The position numbers were made by a program, and so were the translations under genes. This document shows positions 49,338-56,947 of a stretch of DNA of 64,000 nucleotides, piece after piece. The stretch's first letter is position 1. Every line of letters begins with the position of its first letter. This stretch comes from Candidatus Nitrosocosmicus franklandus (GTDB taxonomy: Archaea > Thermoproteota > Nitrososphaeria > Nitrososphaerales > Nitrososphaeraceae): positions 1,116,001 through 1,180,000 of the forward strand of contig NZ_LR216287.1 in assembly GCF_900696045.1 (NCBI RefSeq), given 5' to 3'. The notes under the pieces are model-generated. The model ran no database searches and was not told where the DNA came from. It was given only the letters and a program-made list of their open reading frames with translations.

Positions 49338-49892
49338 TTGACAGGTATGCCTGGAGCGGGAAAATCAACCGTGGCCAATTATCTAAGAAAAAATGACTTT
49401 TACGTGCTAAGTATGGGAGATATAATAAAGGAAAAAGCATTAGAACTAAATCTTGATTTCAACGATAAAAATCTTGGAGACCTCATGTTAAGTCTAAGGA
49501 AGGAGACAAACGACAGTGGAATTGTCGCAAAATTAATGCTTGAAAAAATTATGGAACTAAAGGACACAGAAAAAATAGTAGTAGATGGAATTAGAAGTTA
49601 CGAAGAATTTTTGGTATTTAAAAAAATCGGATTTGCAAAATTATTGGCAATCCATGCTTCTTCCAATAAACGCTATGAAAATATAAAAGCACGAAATAGG
49701 TCGGACACTCCACAAGACTTTGTTAGATTCAGTAGTAGAGATGAAAGAGAAATAAGCGTTGGGATTCTTAAGGCAATCACACTGGCTGATAAATCAATTG
49801 ATAATGAGGATTTATCTTTGGATGATCTTCATAATCAAGTCGAAGAAATAGTCAAAGAATGGTCAAATGAATTTAAGAGAATTGATAAATAA
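49338..49892 (+). CDS. P-loop kinase-like ATPase (archaeal dephospho-CoA-kinase-like / UPF0200 type)
   Basis: Walker A is MPGAGKST right at the start, followed by LRKNDFYVLSMGDIIKEKALELNL, KIVVDGIRSYEEF and a helical C-terminus, the layout of archaeal UPF0200 nucleotide-kinase-like proteins. The only usual start in frame is TTG 49338, but it leaves out the strand before the P-loop. In-frame codons further up (from 49290: ...RRFIIC) encode that missing strand without a stop, so the true start may be an unusual ATT/ATA codon upstream. Confidence 0.75.
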   Translation: MTGMPGAGKSTVANYLRKNDFYVLSMGDIIKEKALELNLDFNDKNLGDLMLSLRKETNDSGIVAKLMLEKIMELKDTEKIVVDGIRSYEEFLVFKKIGFAKLLAIHASSNKRYENIKARNRSDTPQDFVRFSSRDEREISVGILKAITLADKSIDNEDLSLDDLHNQVEEIVKEWSNEFKRIDK

Positions 49893-49923
49893 ATACATGA
49901 TTTTGAGTTTATTATCATCATAC

Positions 49924-49981
49924 AATATCATTTAGTTTAAGCGCTTGGAGATTAAGGGCCGAGTGGTGAAGGGGTTCTATA
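49924..49981 (+). repeat. Dispersed element, type A
   Basis: AATATCATTTAGTTTAAGCG, CTTGGAGATTAAGGGCCG, AGTGGTGAAGGGGTTC. Confidence 0.8.
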
Positions 49982-50040
49982 ATAAAGCTATTAAGATAAT
50001 CCAGGATTAAACTGAAAGTAAGAAAGAAGAGGTTTTGGAT

Positions 50041-50670
50041 TTAGTTTTGGGCTGCTGCGTTGCTACCGCTGTTTGTTTGGCTTTGAACGTTCACATTGTT
50101 GCCAGAGCCTATTGTGTCTCCGCCGGATACTACCTGACTGTTTTGTTCACTTGATTGTGATTGGCTGATGCTTTGTTCTGCAGAGTTGCCACTTCCTTTT
50201 CCACTTCCTTGTTGTTGTGCCAATGCGTTGTTACCAGAGTTTTCTTGGTTCTGAACGTTGATGTTGTTGCCAGAGCCTATTGTGTCTCCGCCGGATACTA
50301 CCTGACTGTTTTGTTCACTTGATTGTGATTGGCTGATGCTTTGTTCTGCAGAGTTGCCACTTCCTTTTCCACTTCCTTGTTGTTGTGCCAATGCGTTGTT
50401 TCCTGTATTCTTTTGGTTTTGGAAGCTAAGGTTATTGCATGATACGAATGTTCCACTTCCAGATACACACAAGGCATTTTGTACCGAAGCTTGTGACTGC
50501 TCTATAGCTTGCTGAGCTACGTTACCACTTTTTTTCTTGTTGGTTGCAAATGCATCATTATCCATAGCCATTAACGGACTGGTGATTAATGCCAAAGCGA
50601 CCACTATTGCGATTGATGCTACCATAAATTTGTTTTTGTTTGTGTTGTGAATATTTTTTGTTTTGTTCAT
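50041..50670 (-). CDS. Secreted repeat protein with exact 168-bp internal repeat
   Basis: 209 aa, paralogue of 1779-2228. Signal peptide MVASIAIVVALALITSPLMA. Cys pair CVSGSGTFVSCNN after the first SQASVQN block. The mature region contains two copies of a 56-residue unit (starts NNALAQQQGSGKGSG, then NSAEQSISQSQSSEQNSQVV and SGGDTIGSG) with almost no DNA difference, so the duplication is recent or kept alike by gene conversion. Gln/Asn/Ser/Gly-rich periodic sequence suggests a beta-solenoid or curlin-like fibre subunit (hypothesis). Expressed from the shared palindromic promoter. Confidence 0.85.
   Translation of the reverse strand: MNKTKNIHNTNKNKFMVASIAIVVALALITSPLMAMDNDAFATNKKKSGNVAQQAIEQSQASVQNALCVSGSGTFVSCNNLSFQNQKNTGNNALAQQQGSGKGSGNSAEQSISQSQSSEQNSQVVSGGDTIGSGNNINVQNQENSGNNALAQQQGSGKGSGNSAEQSISQSQSSEQNSQVVSGGDTIGSGNNVNVQSQTNSGSNAAAQN
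50098..50433. repeat. Two direct 168-bp repeats inside the gene
   Basis: Units begin at about 50098 and 50266 (TTGCCAGAGCCTATTGTG in both) and are identical over most of their length. Copy number may vary between strains. Confidence 0.85.
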
Positions 50671-50752
50671 ATTTTTACTAAGATAGAAAAAATATATGGA
50701 ATTTGCTAACTAGTTGCAATACTCTAATATTCTAGCAGTTTTAGAATTAACT
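50671..50752 (-). promoter_or_regulatory. Shared palindromic promoter, copy 3
   Basis: The palindrome is at 50703-50719 (TTGC, AACTAGTT core, GCAA), with the conserved flanks GGAATTTGC and AATACTCTAATATTC on the plus strand, followed (minus strand) by ATATATTTTTT before ATG 50670. Confidence 0.8.
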
Positions 50753-50759
50753 TATAGAA

Positions 50760-50786
50760 TCCGAAACTAATAGGGTTCTATTACAC
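50760..50786 (+). repeat. Solo 3' half of a type A element
   Basis: TCCGAAACTAATAGGGTTC, then TATTACAC, without the 5' half; 70 bp upstream of the complete type B element at 50859. Confidence 0.45.
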
Positions 50787-50858
50787 TTTACAAATAGTAG
50801 ATTCTTTGACCTAAGTATGCTTATTTGTGCTTAAAGTAAGACAATTATACCTGTTTCT

Positions 50859-50908
50859 TAGTAACAATCTAGGCGCGTGGGGACATGATTCAAGGTTGAA
50901 TCCAATTC
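50859..50908 (+). repeat. Dispersed element, type B
   Basis: TAGTAACAATCTAGGCGCG, TGGGGACATGATTCAAGG, TTGAATCCAATTC; perfect TTCAA/TTGAA arms. Confidence 0.85.
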
Positions 50909-51187
50909 TTTCATACAGCAATGTTCTATATAATCAGTCTAGAACTATATTATTGGGACACTTTTTGAGATAGGGTTATTCAACCACTTATTGATTATAT
51001 CATTAATGCGTCAATTCAAATCTATACAACTGATATGTTTGTAGCCATGTTAAATTTTCAAAGAATTAATGATTATCGTCCTTTTAAGGATCTCAGTTTA
51101 GGAGTATTTGAAAGGCAGAAGACCTGGACTGTTATAGACCAAATCAAACCCAATCCACTAAGATTAAATCTTTGAATTGCTAAATAA

Positions 51188-51697
51188 ATGATATTGATTG
51201 AAAGTAATTCCAAAATACAAACTAGGAATAATAATATTGACATAAATCATGAAAACTTTTTTCCAAAATTTGATTTAGATGGGATTACATTCAAGACTAT
51301 AATATCGGGAGACAAAACCGGGAATGATTATTCAATAATAGAAATTCTATTCCCCGAAGGCGATATTGAGAAAGAAATCCCCCTCCATATACAGAGTCAG
51401 GAAATTGTAATAGTTTGTGTGGTTCACGGTGATTTTGAAATTGTTTATGGTAAGCAAAACATTAGGGGAACTGAAGGAACAGTTTTAAAATTAGAAAAAG
51501 ATATTCCGAGGTCTTTTAAAAAGAAGAATAATTCATATGGAAAATTGCTGGTGACTTATCTACCTGCAGGATTCGAAAATTTCTTTAGAGAAATAGCATC
51601 ATGTAATATCGAGGATCTCAAGAAGAACGAAATTGAGGATCCTATTTTGATTCAATTGCTAGAAAAAAATTACGGAGCCAAGGTTCTATTTGAATAA
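51188..51697 (+). CDS. Divergent cupin-like protein
   Basis: 169 aa. The barrel strands DGITFKTIISGDKTGNDYSI and IVIVCVVHGDFEIVYG follow the layout of the cupin at 30669, including the C-terminal helix region, but the H-x-H metal motif is replaced by PLHIQSQE (one His). Metal binding is therefore doubtful. ATG 51188 follows TAAATA-like bases. Role unknown. Confidence 0.7.
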   Translation: MILIESNSKIQTRNNNIDINHENFFPKFDLDGITFKTIISGDKTGNDYSIIEILFPEGDIEKEIPLHIQSQEIVIVCVVHGDFEIVYGKQNIRGTEGTVLKLEKDIPRSFKKKNNSYGKLLVTYLPAGFENFFREIASCNIEDLKKNEIEDPILIQLLEKNYGAKVLFE

Positions 51698-51769
51698 TCC
51701 TAAGCAATTCGACTATAACTTTAATATCAATTATTAGGATTTAAAAAATTAGTTAAAAGTATATTATAG

Positions 51770-52121
51770 GATCCAACCTGGCCTGCAATAGCCATATTTC
51801 CCCGTAGATTATCTACGTTACGCAAATTTGGAAAGATTAAAGATCATACTCTTTCGACATTTTCCGGTGTGGTTTCAACCATTAGGTCTAATCGAATTTC
51901 CCTGTTCTCAATTTGTTTTTCAACTATTCTAAATCCGTATTGAAAGTATTTGTAAGTCGAGTCGAAAATGGCACTATCCATACCGCATTATGCCCTTTTT
52001 CTGTGAATGGAAGATCTCTACAAGCGAGTTCATACATAAAATGTGGATCAGAGATTATATCAGTCATGACAGGGGTCCGAAAGTTTGATGCTATCAATTG
52101 GTTAACCGTCGATTCATCCAC
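51770..52121 (-). pseudogene. Sensor-module protein, truncated and frameshifted
   Basis: Starts MDESTVNQLIASNFRTPVMT and matches the first 120 residues of the gene at 55630-56607. A frameshift occurs after FTEKGHNAVW (the frame continues DSAIFDSTYKYFQYGF), a TGA stop follows VERV, and the rest of the gene is missing. The upstream DNA (52122-52318) is also duplicated from the 56608-56806 region. Confidence 0.8.
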
Positions 52122-52376
52122 AAAATCGTATAGTTATGTTATTTGATAAAAACCTCATGATATAACCTACATTAAGGGATTCAAAAATTCTTTAAGCATT
52201 TAATCTTTGATTGAATTCATTTGATGTATATGATTTAATCCATAAAAGAAATAGTCAACTCGGTATTATCATGTTAAAAAAGTTCAAATCAAGTCAAATT
52301 AATATCGTTATCCATATATAGTATCATTTAGTTTGGGAGCGTGGAGACACGGTTCATGATTGAATAGATTCTGAAG
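52122..52376. repeat. Duplicated upstream region, copy 1, ending in a type B element
   Basis: The 200 bases (AATCGTATAGTTAT, AAAAACCTCATG, ATTCATTTGATGTATATG ...) match 56608-56806. Both copies end in a dispersed element, but this one is type B and the other type A. Confidence 0.85.
52319..52376 (+). repeat. Dispersed element, type B
   Basis: TAGTATCATTTAGTTTGGG, AGCGTGGAGACACGG, TTCATGATTGAATAG. Confidence 0.85.
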
Positions 52377-52499
52377 ACAACGACGTATCCAGCATATGGA
52401 TAAATCCATTAGTTCGATTCACCAATTCTATCTCATAAAAGTCAAATATTGACCTCATCAAGGCAAGTTTTTAATAAAATGGGATTTTAATACAATACA

Positions 52500-52643
52500 G
52501 TGGATGAGAAAACACTCAAGCAGTTAAAAGAGTCCAATTATTATCATCCTGTAATTACAGATGTTATTAATAATTACAAAATAATGCTTGAAATAACCAT
52601 GGACGGAATAAATCAATGCGAAATAGGTTTCAACACAGTCTGG
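52500..52643 (+). pseudogene. Sensor-module gene cut by an insertion sequence
   Basis: GTG 52500 starts DEKTLKQLKESNYYHPVITD, clearly related to the starts of the 51770 and 55630 sensor genes, and reads to GFNTVWG (the relatives continue DSAIF). At 52644 the IS begins. The continuation is not found beyond its right end, so the rest has been lost. Confidence 0.8.
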
Positions 52644-53320
52644 GGCTCTGTTCAGTTAACATGTTTTATTTCATTGTTGTGATAGTCTACAAAGAGCCGC
52701 AGCCAATTCCGTACATGCTTTAACTTGCAGTTCTTTATTCTACAAGGAAAGTAATCATCGAAACTTTCGGTTCTATCCTTTATGTATTGCATCTTTCTTT
52801 CAATCAGACTTTTCTCCAGAGAGGAATGAATGTGATGATCGAGATTTAAGAATCTACAGGCCATTGGATACCAAGTACCTCCTCCATCATCAGTCGAAAC
52901 TGGATGAATTCCATGAATCTTGACTAAATCTGAAATGAATCTTTCAGCTACAAACATGTTTCTTTCTTTAGAGATAGACAGTGCGAGAATTTGCCTGTTT
53001 TCTGTCTGGTTCAGTTGCAACCCAGAGCCAGACAAACTCTGATCCCACCTTCAACATGGTCTCATCTATTATATACTCTAGAACTCTTCTTCTAGTTGAC
53101 TTCAGCTTTTGAGGCTTGTACTTTTGAATCCAATTCCAGATGGAGACATGGTTTCTTTTATACATCTGAGACAATCTTTCCGAGGCTTTTCTTAAAGATA
53201 AACCTGAAAAGTACAAATGCAACCCATAACATACATACTTTGAAGGCGTTCTGTTTCTAGTAAGCATAAAAGAAATGGAATGCTTTCAAGCTATAGGCTT
53301 ATCGTTAACTGAACAGAGCC
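52644..53320 (-). mobile_element. Insertion sequence copy 2 (IS6-like), 677 bp
   Basis: Ends GGCTCTGTTCAGTTAA and its complement. No target duplication flanks it (CAGTCTGG against AGATGAAG), unlike copy 1, so a deletion or recombination has removed one side. Length differs from copy 1 by +8 from three indels (+1, +4, +3). Confidence 0.9.
52652..53267 (-). pseudogene. IS6-like DDE transposase, frameshifted (copy 2)
   Basis: The N-terminal part reads through the position where copy 1 is broken (KYKPQKLKSTRRRVLEYIID). A 4-base insertion near 53004 (TTTTCTGTCTGG against TTTTCGGG) then changes the frame after WVATEP. An extra GGA codon gives DDGGG. Combining the two copies would restore a full transposase. 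Confidence 0.85.
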
Positions 53321-54104
53321 AGATGAAGATATATCATTCCTTATAATTTGAATATATTGACATTGTATGATGGAATGAAAAAAATCTATTTAAATTGATG
53401 TCATAATAAGTGTGTTTTAGTTGGGGTATAACATAATTACACAGTCGAAATTATTCCTTCATAACATCACAGGCATTTTCATGTGATCATAGGATCGATA
53501 AATATCTATGTAGAGGACTAAAAGCAATATTTTATTTGGCTCGCTTCAATTCTCCCTAGATTTGCTATGTTATTTTCTGCACAGGATGGGATTTCCTGAT
53601 CCTGTTCCAGAGAAATCGATAATGACTAAATGTCCTTTTGCGGATGCACATATAAATTGAAGGAATTTTCTCATAAGTATATTTAAGGTAATCTCTTATA
53701 TAAGGATATTGGATTTTAATTACAATCATAACCAATTATTACAATAATGATAAATGATGCGGTAATCATCGGTGAAAATGCAATACTCTCATAATGAAGT
53801 AATTCTTTAAAAATCATGGTTCCTATCCGATGAGCAGAGAATCCTTGTGATACAATATCATGATTTAACATACTGCCCCTTCCCTTATGAAGCAAAGAAA
53901 ATCTTTGATTTGAAAGTTTAACCAACTCACATGAAACCAATACTGAAGGGCGTAATAATATATTTAGTGTATCCTCCAAAACTCCTTATATCGTCTTAAA
54001 TGAAACATTCTAAGAATATTGCGAATTTGCCGGATTGTACCTTTTATTGTCATTTTAGTCCAATTATAAGTAAGAATTAATAACTTGTCTCATTTTAGAG
54101 AGTT
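53321..54104. other. Intergenic, one weak frame
   Basis: Contains only a weak 87-aa frame (TTG 53979 to 53716, minus), with a hydrophobic end (FSPMITASFIIIVIIGYDCN) that could be a tail anchor. No family pattern. Otherwise nothing. Confidence 0.4.
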
Positions 54105-55487
54105 ATGGCAGTTAGTTCTGAAATTCCAGATAAACAGCGAGTATTGATTTTACAGGGTGGAGGAGCATTAGGTGCATATCAGGTAGGTGCTTTTAAGGCT
54201 CTTGCGGAGGAGCTCCCGAAAATGGATGCGAATAGAGGTGAAACAAATAGACCTTTGTTCGATATTGTTGCAGGCACTTCAATAGGTGCCATAAATGCTG
54301 CAATCTTGGTCAGTCACTTTAAACAAAATAATGGCTGGAAAGGTGCATTTGAAAAACTTGAGGAATTCTGGAATTATATTTCTTTTGACACTAGTCACGC
54401 TGTTGACTCTGATATCAGTTGGTGGGAATCAGATCATAAGAATGATGAAAACGCTGCTTCAGTTGAAGCTGCAAGGAGATATTATTCTGCGAAGTTCTTT
54501 TTGAAAAACGGAACACCTCACGTCTTTTCTTATCCTGAATTTAAAGAAGATGACAGATTCTTTGACTATAGCATTTCACTACCTAATAATCAATGGTTTC
54601 TTTATAGTAATGAGGAACTTAAGAGAACCATTTGTGACTCAGGATTTGCAAAATTTCCCATATCTACAACTATAGGGGAGCCTAGGTTGTTAATTGTAAG
54701 CACAGATGTAGGTGACGGAGCAACGGTAACATTTGATAGTTATTTACCAGAATCAAAGTATGGACGAGTTGACGAAAGATCTGGTAAATATTTAGAACAT
54801 ACAATAAAGCACAATCAAGGTATAGAAGTATCACACGTTATGGCCAGTGCATGTATACCCTTGTTCTATAATTATGAGGAAATCGATGGAAGAAAATTCT
54901 GGGATGGTGGTGTACTTAGCAATACTCCGTTACGAGAAGTCATACATATGCATCGTTACTATTGGTATGACAAAATAGGTAAAAGAGAACCTGGAAGTAA
55001 GGTACCAAACTTGGAAATCTATATAATTGGAGTATGGCCTTCCTCAGAAGATGGCGATAGTGTCAATAAAGATAACGCAATTCCATCTGACTACGATGGA
55101 TTAAAAGCAAAGTTTTATGACATAAATCTTTCTGACAAAACTGAGTATGACGAAAAGTCTGCAACAATGGTGTCAGATCTTATTGAAATAATTGGGAATA
55201 TTAGGTCTTTAGCCCCAAAACATATGAATTTGGATCAGCAGAAAGAATTTGACATGATTCTACAAGACTTCTTGAAGAGAGACGCACAAAGTAAGAGCCG
55301 TGATGGAGAAAAGAGAAGTTATGGATCACTGTTAAACGGTCGAGTTAAATTAGACAAAGTTGTGAGAATAGAACTAAGGGAGAGTAAAAATGATATATCA
55401 AACAAAGCATTTGATCTTTCTGCTATTACGACCAAGAATCTGATGGAGCAAGGAGAAAAAGATACGAAATACATTCTTAAAGATTAA
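54105..55487 (+). CDS. Patatin-like phospholipase
   Basis: 460 aa, same family and layout as the 24476 gene but without its zinc-finger insert: LQGGGALGAYQVGAFKALAE (oxyanion loop), GTSIGAINAAI (Ser nucleophile) and FWDGGVLSNTP (Asp). Expected to hydrolyse acyl lipids in the cytoplasm or at the membrane. The C-terminal charged region (MVSDLIEIIGNIRSLAPKH...) is shared with the paralogue. The gene stands alone. Confidence 0.9.
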   Translation: MAVSSEIPDKQRVLILQGGGALGAYQVGAFKALAEELPKMDANRGETNRPLFDIVAGTSIGAINAAILVSHFKQNNGWKGAFEKLEEFWNYISFDTSHAVDSDISWWESDHKNDENAASVEAARRYYSAKFFLKNGTPHVFSYPEFKEDDRFFDYSISLPNNQWFLYSNEELKRTICDSGFAKFPISTTIGEPRLLIVSTDVGDGATVTFDSYLPESKYGRVDERSGKYLEHTIKHNQGIEVSHVMASACIPLFYNYEEIDGRKFWDGGVLSNTPLREVIHMHRYYWYDKIGKREPGSKVPNLEIYIIGVWPSSEDGDSVNKDNAIPSDYDGLKAKFYDINLSDKTEYDEKSATMVSDLIEIIGNIRSLAPKHMNLDQQKEFDMILQDFLKRDAQSKSRDGEKRSYGSLLNGRVKLDKVVRIELRESKNDISNKAFDLSAITTKNLMEQGEKDTKYILKD

Positions 55488-55520
55488 CCAAATTGAAAAA
55501 ATTATATGTCACCACATTTG

Positions 55521-55576
55521 GATATCATTTAGTTTGTGTGTGTGGAAGTACAATTCAAGACGGAATAGAATCTCAA
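55521..55576 (+). repeat. Dispersed element, type B
   Basis: GGATATCATTTAGTTTGTG, TGTGTGGAAGTACAATTCAA, GACGGAATAGAATC. It sits between convergent genes. Confidence 0.8.
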
Positions 55577-55629
55577 TCATAGTAAATCCAAGTCAGATGA
55601 GAAATACTGGCTTATCTAGTTGATTGAGC

Positions 55630-56607
55630 CTAGTTATCAGAAATTTCGAGGCTTTGGATTTCATTCCAGTATTTTTCGAACAGTACATCCTGAACCAAAA
55701 CCATATGTTCTTCATTGGAAGACAATGCAAATATTTTGCCATCTTGTTGGTTTTTTGTCTGCAAAACTTGTTTCCCATCAGCCAATACAACCATTTCATT
55801 AAAGCAGCAAAGACTTTTGCCATGACCATATCTTATGGGATTGTCTTCGTTTGTTTGATTAAGTTCTGATATTTGTTTTGAAAATATTTCATCGGTTTCA
55901 TCAGTCAATATTTTTATTGATACCCCTCTTTTCTGAGCAGATTTAATTTTAGCAATATTATGTCTATTAATAAATAGTTGATTAAGAGAACTCAGGGATG
56001 AAAATATCAATAGTTCTTTTCTACTCTGGTCTATGATAAAATTAAGTTCATCTTTGAATTCATAAATATTGTTGATCATTCGCTGATACTTTGATCGATC
56101 GCTTCCATCTAATTCTCTTATTCGGACAGAAAGCGGAATGCTGATTTCCCATAATTTGTTAAAAAGGCCTACCTGTCGTTTCACTAGATCAGGATTATTA
56201 CTAAATAAGGTTTGATCAGGTAAGTCGCTCTTTTGATGAAAGAGATAAACCATATATGCCCTCTGGTCAGCGATACCCATATTTCCCCTTAGACTGTCCA
56301 CATGACGAATGTTTGGAAAATTTAATTCGCTTACGCGATCGACATTTTCAGGAGTGACCTCAATAATAAGATTTAATATAATTTCGTTATTTGCAATTTG
56401 CTTCTCTACTACTCTAAAACCATCTTGGAAATATTTGTATGCAGATTCAAAAATAGCACTATCCCATATAGTGTTATGGCCTTTCTCTGTGAATGGGAGA
56501 CCTCTACGAACTATTTCATACATCATATGGGGATCCGATATTACATCAGTAATTACGGGACTTCGAAAATTAGATGCAATCAATTGATTAATCGTTGATT
56601 CATCCAC
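55630..56607 (-). CDS. Stand-alone sensor-module protein (intact)
   Basis: 325 aa, GTG start. N-terminal unit DESTINQLIASNFRSPVITD with PHMMYEIVRRGLPFTEKGHN; middle IIDQSRKELLIFSSLSSLNQLF; C-terminal VSIKILTDE, RYGHGKSLCCFNEMVVLADG and VLFEKYWNEIQSLE. The second half is the module found in the 15905 kinase and it stops where a kinase would start. No TM or output domain, so a soluble partner protein for a kinase is the best guess. Fragments of it occur at 51770, 52500 and 59189. Confidence 0.75.
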   Translation of the reverse strand: MDESTINQLIASNFRSPVITDVISDPHMMYEIVRRGLPFTEKGHNTIWDSAIFESAYKYFQDGFRVVEKQIANNEIILNLIIEVTPENVDRVSELNFPNIRHVDSLRGNMGIADQRAYMVYLFHQKSDLPDQTLFSNNPDLVKRQVGLFNKLWEISIPLSVRIRELDGSDRSKYQRMINNIYEFKDELNFIIDQSRKELLIFSSLSSLNQLFINRHNIAKIKSAQKRGVSIKILTDETDEIFSKQISELNQTNEDNPIRYGHGKSLCCFNEMVVLADGKQVLQTKNQQDGKIFALSSNEEHMVLVQDVLFEKYWNEIQSLEISDN

Positions 56608-56806
56608 AAAATCGTATAGTTATATTATTTGTTAAAAACCTCATGGTATAATCTACATTAAAAGATTCAAACATTTTTTAGATATTTAATCTTTGATTGA
56701 ATTCATTTGATGTATATGATTTAATCTATATAAGAAATAGTCAACTCGGTATTAGCATGTTAAAACAAGTTCAAATCTTAAGTCAAATTAATATCGTTAT
56801 TAATGT
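56608..56806. repeat. Duplicated upstream region, copy 2
   Basis: Matches 52122-52318 closely; followed by a type A element. Confidence 0.85.
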
Positions 56807-56870
56807 ATAGTATCATTTAGTTTGAGTGCGTGGGGATTAAGTTCCTTGTGGTAGCAGGGTTCTAACACAA
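56807..56870 (+). repeat. Dispersed element, type A
   Basis: TATAGTATCATTTAGTTTGA, GTGCGTGGGGATTAAGTTCC, TGTGGTAGCAGGGTTCTAAC. Confidence 0.9.
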
Positions 56871-56947
56871 ACAAGAATTTTAAGCAAACGCCGATTAAGA
56901 AACCATAAAAATATTATCAATCAAGTATATAGTTATATCTAGAATTC

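Noticed and set aside
53716-53979. 87-aa frame upstream of the second patatin
   Set aside because: TTG start and a hydrophobic tail but no conserved pattern; kept only as a remark on the intergenic stretch.
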